Origin: Paracoccaceae bacterium
GTDB lineage: Bacteria; Pseudomonadota; Alphaproteobacteria; Rhodobacterales; Rhodobacteraceae
Direction: 5' to 3'
Length of the DNA stretch: 64,000 nucleotides
NCBI GenBank assembly: GCA_024236495.1
Contig: JACKKJ010000001.1
Span: 930,001-994,000, forward strand
The position numbers and the translations under genes are program-made. The notes below the pieces were generated by a model. The model made no database searches, was not told the DNA's origin, and was given only the letters and a program-made list of their open reading frames with translations. Of the stretch, positions 54,424-62,357 are shown one piece after another. The number at the start of each line of letters is the position of its first letter. Position 1 is the stretch's first letter.

Positions 54424-54636
54424 ATGCTGAACGACCCGCTTTTCCTGCTTGTTGCGTTCGCCTGCCTGGCTGTGCTCGTCGTCCTGATGGTCGGCATCGG
54501 CGGCTTTGCCAAAGGCGGCGACTTCAACCGCAAGCACGCCAACCGGATCATGCGCTACCGGATCATCGCGCAGGCCATCGCCGTCGTCCTGATCCTGCTG
54601 TTCGTGCTGATCCGCGGCGGCATCGGGGGGCGCTGA
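54424..54636 (+). CDS. HIG1-like twin-transmembrane small protein
   Basis: A 70-residue protein with two hydrophobic helices (about 6-28 and 48-66) joined by a loop GDFNRKHANRIMRYRIIAQA, which matches the HIG1 (hypoxia-induced) domain signature. Members support respiratory complex assembly in mitochondria and alphaproteobacteria. AGGGA-like GGGGAGAG lies before the ATG. Its stop overlaps the start of the adenosyltransferase gene (TGATG), a pairing often seen in this group. Confidence 0.85.
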   Translation: MLNDPLFLLVAFACLAVLVVLMVGIGGFAKGGDFNRKHANRIMRYRIIAQAIAVVLILLFVLIRGGIGGR

Positions 54637-55208
54637 TGGTTGTCCTGAACAAGATCTACACCCGCACGGGCGACACCGGCGACACCGCGCTTGGCAACGG
54701 GGCGCGGGTTGCGAAGCATTCGTCCCGGGTTTCGGCCTATGGCACGGTCGATGAACTGAATTCGGTCATCGGTCTGGCCCGCCTGCATGCCGAAGGCGCG
54801 GTCGATGCCGAACTGCAGCGCATCCAGAACGACCTTTTCGACCTTGGCGCAGACCTTTGCCGCCCCGAGATGGAAAAGGACGGCGAAGCGGGCTTTCCGG
54901 TCCTGAGGATGGTTGACGCCCAGGTCGACCGGCTTGAGCGCGAGATCGACGCGATGACATCGGTTCTTGAACCCTTGCGCAGTTTCATCCTGCCCGGCGG
55001 TGCGGCGCTTGCCGCGCATCTGCACCACGCCCGCACCGTCGCGCGCCGCGCCGAACGCCTGACCGTCGAACTTGCGGCGCAAGAGGGCGTGAACCCCGCC
55101 GCGGTGCGCTATCTCAACCGCCTGTCGGACTGGTTCTTCTGCGCCGCGCGCATGGCCAACGATGCCGGCCGCGCCGACATACTTTGGGTGCCAGGGGCAA
55201 ATCGCTAG
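54636..55208 (+). CDS. Cob(I)yrinic acid a,c-diamide adenosyltransferase, PduO type
   Basis: Transfers the adenosyl group of ATP to cob(I)alamin to make coenzyme B12. The 190-residue protein has the N-terminal ATP loop IYTRTGDTGDTALGNG, then KHSSRVSAYGTVDELNSVIG and the C-terminal helix motif RRAERLTVELA with NRLSDWFF. The length is typical of MMAB/PduO enzymes. It is translationally coupled to the HIG1-like gene and converges on the VOC gene three bases away. Confidence 0.93.
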   Translation: MVVLNKIYTRTGDTGDTALGNGARVAKHSSRVSAYGTVDELNSVIGLARLHAEGAVDAELQRIQNDLFDLGADLCRPEMEKDGEAGFPVLRMVDAQVDRLEREIDAMTSVLEPLRSFILPGGAALAAHLHHARTVARRAERLTVELAAQEGVNPAAVRYLNRLSDWFFCAARMANDAGRADILWVPGANR

Positions 55209-55211
55209 GGA

Positions 55212-55571
55212 TCACGCGGGTTCCCACAACTCGATCGGGTTGCCCTCCGGATCGTGGATACGGGCAAAACGCCCGATCCCGTCCATCGTCATCTCGTGGC
55301 TGACTGCGATGCCGGCCGCGCGCAACTGGCCGAGCATCCGGTCAAGGTCGGCCACGCGGAAGTTCAGCATGAACTGGCGGTCGGCCGGAAAATAGTCCGT
55401 ATCATTCGCAAAGGGAGCGAAGACCACGATCCCCTCCGCCGCGTGCCAGGGCCGCAATGTCGCGTCCTTCGGAACCGGATCGACCCCGAGGTTCTGCTGA
55501 TACCAAAGCGCCAAGGCCTCGGGGTCCCTCGCACGGAAAAAGAAACCACCGATTCCCGTGACCCGTTCCAT
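55212..55571 (-). CDS. VOC-superfamily (glyoxalase/bleomycin-resistance-like) protein
   Basis: A 119-residue protein with paired beta-alpha-beta-beta-beta modules: GGFFFRARDPEALALWYQQN in the first and FMLNFRVADLDRMLGQLRAA in the second, ending RIHDPEGNPIELWEP with the metal-ligand glutamate. Members include glyoxalases, dioxygenases and drug-binding proteins; the activity is undetermined. An eight-base dyad lies in its upstream region. Confidence 0.88.
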   Translation of the reverse strand: MERVTGIGGFFFRARDPEALALWYQQNLGVDPVPKDATLRPWHAAEGIVVFAPFANDTDYFPADRQFMLNFRVADLDRMLGQLRAAGIAVSHEMTMDGIGRFARIHDPEGNPIELWEPA

Positions 55572-55584
55572 GTCCTGCCTCCGG

Positions 55585-55619
55585 CTGTCTGGCGCTAACA
55601 GTCTATCCTATCCAGACAG
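55585..55619. promoter_or_regulatory. Dyad symmetry upstream of the VOC gene
   Basis: CTGTCTGG (55585-55592) and CCAGACAG (55612-55619) are separated by 19 bases, starting 14 bases before the VOC start codon. An AT-richer TATCCTATCC sits between them. It may be an operator for VOC or for etfBA, but the spacing is wide and chance is possible. Confidence 0.3.
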
Positions 55620-55769
55620 AACGCGCAGCGCCTTGAAAAACGTGGCGTCCCTGCGACATCCGGCGTCGATTTTGCACTGTCCTCCGCCCCCCGGAAACGC
55701 TAACAAACCCGCGGGAGCTTTCATGCCGGCCCGCCAGGGCCGGCTCTGGTCTTGAGGAGATGCACGCCG

Positions 55770-56531
55770 ATGAAGGTACTGGTGCCTGTGAAGCGGGTGA
55801 TTGACTACAACGTGAAGGTCCGTGTGAAGGCGGACGGATCGGGTGTCGATCTTGCCAACGTGAAGATGTCGATGAACCCGTTCGACGAGATCGCGGTTGA
55901 GGAGGCGATCCGCCTGAAGGAAAAGGGTACGGTCGAGGAAATCGTCGTGGTTTCGATCGGCGTGAAGCAGGCGCAGGAAACCTTGCGGACCGCGCTCGCC
56001 ATGGGCGCCGACCGGGCGATCCTGATCGAGGCGGCTTCCGACGTGCATACCGACATCGAGCCGCTGGCCGTCGCCAAGCTTCTGGCCGCCGTGGTCAAGG
56101 AAGAGAACCCGGGCCTGGTGATCTGCGGCAAGCAGGCGATCGACAACGACATGAACGCGACGGGCCAGATGCTTTCGGCGCTTCTGGGCTGGAGCCAGGC
56201 GACCTTCATCTCCGAACTGGCGATCGACGGCGACAGCGCGACGGTGACGCGCGAGGTCGATGGCGGTCTTCAGACCATCAAGGTGAAGATGCCCGCCATC
56301 GTGACCGTGGACCTGCGCCTGAACGAGCCGCGCTATGCGTCTCTGCCGAACATCATGAAGGCGAAGAAGAAGCCCTTGGAGGAAAAGACCGCCGCCGACT
56401 ACGGCGTCGATGTCGCCCCGCGCCTTTCCATCGTCAAGACGGTGGAACCGGCGGGCCGCAAGGCCGGCGTGAAGGTGGGCTCGGTCGACGAGCTGATCGC
56501 GAAACTGAAAGACGAAGCAGGGGTGCTCTGA
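55770..56531 (+). CDS. etfB: Electron transfer flavoprotein subunit beta
   Basis: Accepts electrons from acyl-CoA and related dehydrogenases and passes them to ETF-ubiquinone oxidoreductase. The 253-residue protein begins MKVLVPVKRVIDYNVKVRVK and has GKQAIDNDMNATGQMLSALL and VDLRLNEPRYASLPNIMKAK, the AMP-binding and signature segments. The start ignores six upstream in-frame codons; TGAGGAGA lies 9-10 bases before the ATG. It overlaps etfA by one base. Confidence 0.97.
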   Translation: MKVLVPVKRVIDYNVKVRVKADGSGVDLANVKMSMNPFDEIAVEEAIRLKEKGTVEEIVVVSIGVKQAQETLRTALAMGADRAILIEAASDVHTDIEPLAVAKLLAAVVKEENPGLVICGKQAIDNDMNATGQMLSALLGWSQATFISELAIDGDSATVTREVDGGLQTIKVKMPAIVTVDLRLNEPRYASLPNIMKAKKKPLEEKTAADYGVDVAPRLSIVKTVEPAGRKAGVKVGSVDELIAKLKDEAGVL

Positions 56532-57457
56532 TGGCTGTTCTTCTCCTGGGTGAAGTGACCGATGGCCAGCTGTCGGTCGATGCCACCGCGAAAGCGCTTA
56601 CGGCGGCGAAGATGCTGGGCGATGTGACGGTGCTTTGCGCCGGCGCCTCGGCGGCGGCTGCGGCCGCGGAAGCCGCGAAGCTTGACGGCGTGAAGAAGGT
56701 TCTCTGCGCCGAGGATCCCTCGCTCGGTCACCGCCTTGCGGAACCCACCGCGGCGCTGATCGTCTCGCTCGCCGGCGACTATTCGCACATCGTCGCGCCC
56801 GCGACGACGGACGCGAAGAACGTGCTGCCGCGCGTGGCCGCACTTCTGGACGTGATGGTGATCTCTGACGTCTCCGGTGTCGTCGACGCCGACACGTTCG
56901 AGCGCCCGATCTACGCGGGCAACGCGATCCAGACGGTGAAATCCTCCGACGGCAAGAAGGTGGTTTCGATCCGCACCGCGACCTTCGATCCGGCTGGCAT
57001 GGGTGGGTCGGCCTCGGTGGAGACGATCTCCGCCGCCGCCAATCCGGGCCTCTCCGCATGGGTCGAGGACAAGGTCGCGACCTCCGACCGCCCCGAACTG
57101 ACCTCGGCCGGCATCGTCGTTTCCGGCGGCCGCGGCGTCGGTTCGCAGTCCGACTTCGCGCTGATCGAGAAGCTCGCCGACAAGCTCGGCGCCGCTGTGG
57201 GCGCCTCGCGCGCGGCGGTCGACTCCGGCTTCGCGCCGAACGACTGGCAAGTCGGCCAGACCGGCAAGGTCGTGGCGCCGCAGCTTTACGTTGCCGTCGG
57301 CATCTCGGGCGCGATCCAGCACCTCGCCGGCATGAAGGACAGCAAGGTCATCGTCGCGATCAACAAGGACGAAGAGGCGCCGATCTTCCAGGTCGCCGAC
57401 TACGGCCTTGTGGCCGACCTCTTCACCGCCGTGCCGGAAATGATCGAAAAGCTCTGA
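56531..57457 (+). CDS. etfA: Electron transfer flavoprotein subunit alpha
   Basis: Partner of EtfB carrying FAD. The 308-residue protein has the C-terminal FAD domain with VVSGGRGVGSQSDFALIEKL, GASRAAVDSGFAPNDWQVGQ and LYVAVGISGAIQHLAGMK, all diagnostic. It begins at the etfB stop (TGATG). A good terminator follows at 57524-57545, so etfBA forms a two-gene operon. Confidence 0.97.
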   Translation: MAVLLLGEVTDGQLSVDATAKALTAAKMLGDVTVLCAGASAAAAAAEAAKLDGVKKVLCAEDPSLGHRLAEPTAALIVSLAGDYSHIVAPATTDAKNVLPRVAALLDVMVISDVSGVVDADTFERPIYAGNAIQTVKSSDGKKVVSIRTATFDPAGMGGSASVETISAAANPGLSAWVEDKVATSDRPELTSAGIVVSGGRGVGSQSDFALIEKLADKLGAAVGASRAAVDSGFAPNDWQVGQTGKVVAPQLYVAVGISGAIQHLAGMKDSKVIVAINKDEEAPIFQVADYGLVADLFTAVPEMIEKL

Positions 57458-57523
57458 CGGGCGGAAGCGGGGGTTTTCCACCCCCGCACCCCCGGAGAGT
57501 ATTTCGGCCAGACTGAACGAGAG

Positions 57524-57545
57524 GGCCCGCTTCGGCGGGCCTTTT
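57524..57545 (+). terminator. Rho-independent terminator of etfBA
   Basis: Perfect seven-base stem GGCCCGC (57524-57530) and GCGGGCC (57535-57541) with a TTCG tetraloop, followed by TTTT. It is 67 bases after the etfA stop and eight bases before the end of the convergent deacetylase gene. Confidence 0.9.
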
Positions 57546-57552
57546 GCCTGGC

Positions 57553-58707
57553 TCAGCCGGGGTCCGCAAGTGCCGTGACCAGACGGTCCAGCATCGCGTC
57601 GCAAAGGGCAAGCTCGGACAGTTCGATGAATTCGTCCGGCTTGTGGCCCTGCGCCATGGACCCCGGCCCGCAGACAACGCTCGCGATGCCGGCGGCGGCG
57701 AAATGCCCGGCCTCCGTTCCATAGGCAACCTTGCAGATCCCCGCGTCCGGCACGATCCGCCGCATCAGCCGCATCGCGCCCCCGTCGGTCGCCGGGCCGA
57801 GGCCGGGGTAGGCGTTGAGGGTTTCGACCTCGACCCGCGCACCGGGAAAACGGGCCAGGAAGGGGGCGGCGGCGGCGCAGGCCGCATCGGCGATCGCCGC
57901 TTGGATCGCGCCGGGCGGCTGGGCGGCAGGATAGCGGTATTCGAAGTCGATCACCGCCCGGTCCGGCACGATATTGAGCGCGGTGCCCCCTTCGATCCGG
58001 CCTGCGTGAACGGTGGCATAGGGGATGTCGTAGCCGTCCTCGCGGGTGCCGTCGCGGGCCAGGGTGTCCTGGACCCTACGCAGCCCGCCGATGAAATCTG
58101 CGGCGATGTGGATCGCGTTGACGAAATCGGGCGCCATCGCCGAATGACCGCCCTGCCCGTGACAGGTGGCCCTGAGCGCCACTTTCCCCTTGTGGCCCGA
58201 CGCCACCTGCATGGAGGTCGGTTCGCCCACGATGCACAGCTGTGGCGCGCCGACTGACGATGTCAGCGACGGCAGCATCTGCGGGATGCCAAGGCAGCCG
58301 ACCTCCTCGTCCCAGGAGAGGGCGAGTTTCAGCGGCCGGGCAAGCGGCACGCGCGCCGCGCGTTCGGCGGCGGCCAGCATCGCGGCTACAAAGCCCTTCA
58401 TGTCGGTGGTTCCGCGCCCGTAGACGCGCGATCCCCCGGCGCGCAGGCGGAAGGGATCGGCGGTCCAGGCCTGCCCCGTCACCGGCACGACGTCGCTGTG
58501 GCCCGACAGCATGACCCCCCCGTCCCCCCGGGGGCCGACACAGGCGAAAAGCCCGGCCTTGAGGCCGGTCGCGTCGTAGATCCGGTGCACATCGGCGCCA
58601 ATCCCGCGCAGGAACGCCTCGGTCCAGTCGATCAGGGCAAGGTTGCTGTCGCTGCTGACGGTCGGAAATCCGACCAGCCGATCGAGAAGTTCGAGCGTTC
58701 GGGTCAT
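57553..58707 (-). CDS. argE: ArgE/M20-family acetylornithine deacetylase-like protein
   Basis: Zinc-dependent deacylase, 384 residues. Metal and catalytic residues are visible: His70 and Asp72 in SGHSDVVPV, Asp102 in GTTDMKG, and Glu134-Glu135 in SWDEEVG. The sequence fits the ArgE subgroup, but alphaproteobacteria usually use the ArgJ cycle for arginine, and here it is last in a catabolic-looking operon. Hydrolysis of another N-acyl amino acid is therefore possible. Its ATG overlaps the LysR stop. Confidence 0.88.
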   Translation of the reverse strand: MTRTLELLDRLVGFPTVSSDSNLALIDWTEAFLRGIGADVHRIYDATGLKAGLFACVGPRGDGGVMLSGHSDVVPVTGQAWTADPFRLRAGGSRVYGRGTTDMKGFVAAMLAAAERAARVPLARPLKLALSWDEEVGCLGIPQMLPSLTSSVGAPQLCIVGEPTSMQVASGHKGKVALRATCHGQGGHSAMAPDFVNAIHIAADFIGGLRRVQDTLARDGTREDGYDIPYATVHAGRIEGGTALNIVPDRAVIDFEYRYPAAQPPGAIQAAIADAACAAAAPFLARFPGARVEVETLNAYPGLGPATDGGAMRLMRRIVPDAGICKVAYGTEAGHFAAAGIASVVCGPGSMAQGHKPDEFIELSELALCDAMLDRLVTALADPG

Positions 58708-59663
58708 GTCCGGTTCTCCGCCGGTCCGGGCCAGGGCTGCATTCGCATTCCCGGGACGCTGTCTTCGGTGACGACATCGCGGCAGTGGTCCACGAAGGCG
58801 CGCAGGGTCAGGATCGTATCGCTGCCCTCGGCCATCAAGAGCCCCATGACCATCGGCCGGTTGTCGCCCGCAAGGGGCACGAACCGCAGGGGTCGGCCAT
58901 CAGGCGCGTTTTCGTTCAGCGGGCGGATGTTGGCGATTGCATAGCCGAACCCGTTCGCGACAAGGCTGCGCACGACCGCCAGATCCCGGGTGCGCTCAGC
59001 GATGCGCGGCCGGATCCCCGAGGCCTTGAAGACCGACAGGAAATACTCGGTGCTGAACGGCAGGTCGAGAAGCACCATCGGCTGATCGCGCAGGTCGGCC
59101 AGAGACACCTGGCTGCGACCGGCAAGGGGATGCGCCGCGGGCAGGATCACATAGGGCGGCAGCGCCACAAGCGGCAGGAACACGAGGTCAGACGGGATGT
59201 CGAGATCGTAGGTCAGCGCGATGTCCAGGTCCCCGGCGCGCAGGCCGGCGATGATCTCTTCGTGGTTCAGTTCGCTTTGGGTGACGCGCACACCTTCGTG
59301 CCGCGTCTCGAACCCGCGGCGCAATTGCGGCGCCATGAACTGCGCGAAGGTCAGAAGGCAGCCCAGCGCAAGGGTACCCTGAACCTTGCCGGAAATGTCG
59401 TCGGCAAGGCGGTTCAGCGTGCGCGCCTCGTGCAGCACCTTTCGGGCCTGGATCAGGAACTGCCGCCCGGTCTGTGTCAGCGACAGGCCCTGGGCGTGCT
59501 TGCGGATGAAAAACTGATGCCCGAAATCCGCCTCCAGCTGGGAGATCGCGGCGGAGATGGACGGAGAGGAGACATTGACGCGGTCCGCCGCGCCGGCGAT
59601 GGAGCCGGCTTCGGCGACGGCGACAAGGTATTCGAGCTGGCGAATGGTGAAACGCAGGGGCAT
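58704..59663 (-). CDS. LysR-family transcriptional regulator
   Basis: The 319-residue protein has the N-terminal winged helix-turn-helix (about 5-62, RQLEYLVAVAEAGSIAGAAD) and a periplasmic-binding-like effector domain from about residue 93. It is unusual in being inside the operon it probably controls, between the DUF1028 and deacetylase genes, instead of divergent. A dyad with a T-N11-A centre lies upstream of the operon's first gene. Confidence 0.93.
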   Translation of the reverse strand: MPLRFTIRQLEYLVAVAEAGSIAGAADRVNVSSPSISAAISQLEADFGHQFFIRKHAQGLSLTQTGRQFLIQARKVLHEARTLNRLADDISGKVQGTLALGCLLTFAQFMAPQLRRGFETRHEGVRVTQSELNHEEIIAGLRAGDLDIALTYDLDIPSDLVFLPLVALPPYVILPAAHPLAGRSQVSLADLRDQPMVLLDLPFSTEYFLSVFKASGIRPRIAERTRDLAVVRSLVANGFGYAIANIRPLNENAPDGRPLRFVPLAGDNRPMVMGLLMAEGSDTILTLRAFVDHCRDVVTEDSVPGMRMQPWPGPAENRT

Positions 59664-59704
59664 CGGCGATCATCGCCCCCGCGCGGGTCCGGCGGCAAGC
59701 CCGG

Positions 59705-60379
59705 TCATTCGTCGCCCGGCACGCCGTAGGAGGGCGCCGCGCGGGGATCGAGCGCCCGCTGGACATAGGCCGCCATCTGCGGCTTGTAGACATCCCAGGC
59801 GTGGGCGACGGCCTCGACCGGGCAGGCTTCGGTCCAGTCGCAGCGAAGGTCGGCCAGCGGCCAGGACAGACGGTCGACGATCTTCATCCCCGCCGAATGG
59901 ACCGGCCCGGCCTCCCCCCCAGCGGCAAGGCCGGCGCGAAGGGCGGCGATCAGGCGGTCGCCCAGATGGCCTTGCGCCGCAAGGAACGCGTCCACGATCG
60001 CCTGCGGCACGCCGTCGCCGGCCAGAAGGTTGCCGCCGGCAGCGACATTGGGGGCCAGCGCCTCGGACCAGATGCCAAGCGCGTTCGGCCCGGAATGGAT
60101 CGCGCTTGCACCGGCCGCATCGACGGCCAGAACCTGCCGGTAATCCATGAAGGCGCCGCGGCGGCGCAGTTCTGCTACCGCGTCGGGCGCGCCAAGCCCC
60201 TGTTCCATCAGGTCCAGCCCAAGCGGGCCCAGCGCCGGATCGGTCACGTTCTGCGACGCCACCGCACCCACACCCGCCCGCGCATGGGCGCAACGCGCCG
60301 CGACCGCGGGCGAGGAGGAGGATATGGCGATGCCGAACATCCCGGTCCGTTCACACCTTGCCACCAGTGAGAAAGTCAT
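59705..60379 (-). CDS. DUF1028 family protein (Ntn-hydrolase-like)
   Basis: The 224-residue protein begins MTFSLVARCERTGMFGIAIS and contains GVGAVASQNVTDPALGPLGL and GNLLAGDGVP, typical of DUF1028 proteins, which are predicted Ntn-type hydrolases, often encoded with RidA and amidohydrolase genes. The second-residue Thr could be a nucleophile if Met is removed. It lies 21 bases after ridA and 41 bases before the LysR gene. Confidence 0.88.
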   Translation of the reverse strand: MTFSLVARCERTGMFGIAISSSSPAVAARCAHARAGVGAVASQNVTDPALGPLGLDLMEQGLGAPDAVAELRRRGAFMDYRQVLAVDAAGASAIHSGPNALGIWSEALAPNVAAGGNLLAGDGVPQAIVDAFLAAQGHLGDRLIAALRAGLAAGGEAGPVHSAGMKIVDRLSWPLADLRCDWTEACPVEAVAHAWDVYKPQMAAYVQRALDPRAAPSYGVPGDE

Positions 60380-60400
60380 GCTGCGCGTCCCCTTTTCCGC

Positions 60401-60817
60401 TCAGTCGGGGATGACGGCCGTGCCGTCGATCTCGACCAGCCAGTCGGGCCGCGCGAGCGCATTGACGACAAGGCCGGTGGAGACCGGATGCACCCCCTTC
60501 AGGTATTCGCCCATCGTTCGGTAGACAGCTTCCCTGTGGCGTACGTCGGTGATGTAGACGACGACCTTGACCAGGTGTTCCATCTTGCCGCCGCATTCCT
60601 CGATCAACTGGCGGATGTTCTGCATGACCTTGTGGGTTTGTTCCACCGGATCGTGGCTTTCGATGTTCTTCGCAGTGTCCAGATCCTGCGGGCACTGGCC
60701 GCGCAGATAGATGGTGCGCCCGCCCTGCGTGACGACGGCCTGGCACAGGTCGTTGTCAAGCTTCTGCTCCGGGTAGGTGTCCTTGGTGTTGAACTTGCGG
60801 TGGCGGTAGTGCGCCAT
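60401..60817 (-). CDS. RidA/YjgF-family enamine deaminase
   Basis: RidA proteins hydrolyse reactive enamine/imine intermediates of amino-acid metabolism. The 138-residue protein has HKVMQNIRQLIEECGGKMEH, VKVVVYITDVRHREAVYRTM and ALARPDWLVEIDGTAVI, the latter including the conserved arginine of the active site and the acidic residue after it. It is longer at the N-terminus than archetypal RidA. It lies 30 bases after the flavoprotein gene. Confidence 0.92.
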   Translation of the reverse strand: MAHYRHRKFNTKDTYPEQKLDNDLCQAVVTQGGRTIYLRGQCPQDLDTAKNIESHDPVEQTHKVMQNIRQLIEECGGKMEHLVKVVVYITDVRHREAVYRTMGEYLKGVHPVSTGLVVNALARPDWLVEIDGTAVIPD

Positions 60818-60847
60818 GATCTTTCCCCTTCTTCGGTCCCGGGCACT

Positions 60848-62107
60848 CTAGCGTCCGTCGGGGCCCCTGTAAGCCTGATAGTTGCGCTGGATCACGATCT
60901 GGTCGGCAAGATACTTGGCGTCGTGCCAGACCCCCCAGATGAAGGCCGACCCCCGGCGCGACAGCCAGGAAAGGCCCAGGAAATAAAGCCCCTGCTCGTG
61001 CGAGACGCCGCGCTTGTGGACCGGACGACCGCGATCGTCGAAGACATCGGCATCCACCCAGCCATAGTCCGGGGCAAAGCCCGTGGCCCAGATGATCGAC
61101 CCGATGCCCGCCTCGGCCAGGTCGATCGACAAGATCGGGTCGGTGACGCAGGACGGCTCCGGCCACATGCGTCGCGCCTCCGGTTCTTCCGGCAGGTCAA
61201 GCGCGTTGCGGGCGACGAAGGCATCCGCCTCGTCAAGGACGGACAGATAGTTCGCATCGCCGTTGCGGATGTTCGCGGCCAGGTCGGGCGCGAAGGTCAG
61301 CCGGCCATCCCTGAACGTCTCGGTCCGGCCCACGAGCGTCATGCCCTCTGCGGCGAGCCTGCGGAAATCGACGGTGCGTCCGCCGTTGGCGCCGCTGACC
61401 GCAATGGTGATGTGTTCCGTTCCCGGCGTCGGCGCGGGCGCGTCCCACTTGCCCAGGACACCGAGCCACCAGACGAAATCGCGGCCGCGGTAGCTGCGTG
61501 GCGGGCGGTCATGCGGCCCGACCGACAGGTAGACCTTGCGCCCGGCGCGCAAAAGTTCCTCGGCGATCTGCGCACCGGACGATCCCGCGCCGACGACAAG
61601 GACCGCGCCGTCGGGCAGTTGCCCGGGATTGCGATAGGCGGTCGAATGCATCTGCACGACCCCCGCGCCCTCGGGCACGATCGCCGGAACGACCGGCCGC
61701 TGGAACGGCCCGGTGGCAAGCACGACGCGCCGCGCCTCGATCACCCCCTGCGCGGTTTCGGCGCGAAAGCCCGGCCCGGCCGGGTTGCGGCCAAGCCGCG
61801 TCACCTCGACCCCGGTGCGCACCGGCGCGCCGATCCTGTCGGCATAAGTGACGAAGTAATCCGCAACCTCTTCCTTCCCGGGGAAAGCGTCGGGGGCGCT
61901 GTTCTCGAATTCCATCCCCGGGAAGCGGTCGTGCCAGGCGGGGCCGTTGGCCACCAGCGAATCCCAGCGCTCCGACCGCCAGCGTTCGGCGATCCGGTGG
62001 CGTTCCAGGATCAGGTGCGGCACGCCGGCCGCGCTCAGATGTTCGCTCATGGCGATGCCGGCCTGGCCCGCCCCGATGATCAGCGTGTCGATGGTTTCAA
62101 CCGGCAT
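60848..62107 (-). CDS. Flavin-dependent monooxygenase-like oxidoreductase (CzcO type)
   Basis: The 419-residue protein has the FAD loop GAGQAG at 12-17, the second nucleotide-binding GAGSSG near residue 171, and ATGF in IIWATGFAPDYGW, as in flavoprotein monooxygenases that use FAD and NADPH. The start is the ATG at 62107 with GGGGAG upstream. It opens a five-gene operon with RidA, DUF1028, LysR and an ArgE-like deacylase. I infer that it oxidises an amine or amide substrate, giving an imine dealt with by RidA. Confidence 0.88.
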   Translation of the reverse strand: MPVETIDTLIIGAGQAGIAMSEHLSAAGVPHLILERHRIAERWRSERWDSLVANGPAWHDRFPGMEFENSAPDAFPGKEEVADYFVTYADRIGAPVRTGVEVTRLGRNPAGPGFRAETAQGVIEARRVVLATGPFQRPVVPAIVPEGAGVVQMHSTAYRNPGQLPDGAVLVVGAGSSGAQIAEELLRAGRKVYLSVGPHDRPPRSYRGRDFVWWLGVLGKWDAPAPTPGTEHITIAVSGANGGRTVDFRRLAAEGMTLVGRTETFRDGRLTFAPDLAANIRNGDANYLSVLDEADAFVARNALDLPEEPEARRMWPEPSCVTDPILSIDLAEAGIGSIIWATGFAPDYGWVDADVFDDRGRPVHKRGVSHEQGLYFLGLSWLSRRGSAFIWGVWHDAKYLADQIVIQRNYQAYRGPDGR

Positions 62108-62246
62108 TGGCAGCTCCCCTTCGCCCTGCGGAGGAACCCACACCTTGCCCAGCCGAAACGCGGGGTCGGGTCGTGACGGAATTGGGTCCTGTGCGCGACG
62201 GCAAATTTCCCGATCGAAGGCATCGACGCAAGTAAATCATTCACAA

Positions 62247-62275
62247 TCACTGATTAGTCAAAAACTAATCAGTGA
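62247..62275 (-). promoter_or_regulatory. Operator-like dyad upstream of the monooxygenase operon
   Basis: Perfect 12-base arms TCACTGATTAGT (62247-62258) and ACTAATCAGTGA (62264-62275) with a five-base centre. The middle reads TAGTCAAAAACTA, a T-N11-A core with internal symmetry, the shape of a LysR-type binding site. On the minus strand a -35-like TTGACT overlaps the centre and second arm, 17 bases before a weak GATTTA. It lies about 140 bases upstream of the operon's first ATG. It could also fold as an RNA hairpin. Confidence 0.6.
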
Positions 62276-62298
62276 GATCGCGCGGGAGACCCCGCCCG

Positions 62299-62331
62299 AA
62301 AAACGAAAACGCCCCGCCTTGCGGCAGGGCG
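62299..62331 (-). terminator. Rho-independent terminator of the Hint-domain gene
   Basis: Arms CGCCCCGCC (62310-62318) and GGCAGGGCG (62323-62331) with one mismatch; on the minus strand the stem is followed by TTTTCGTTTTTC. It lies 26 bases beyond the stop codon. Confidence 0.85.
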
Positions 62332-62357
62332 ATAGATGGTTCGTCAAAAGGCCGGCT

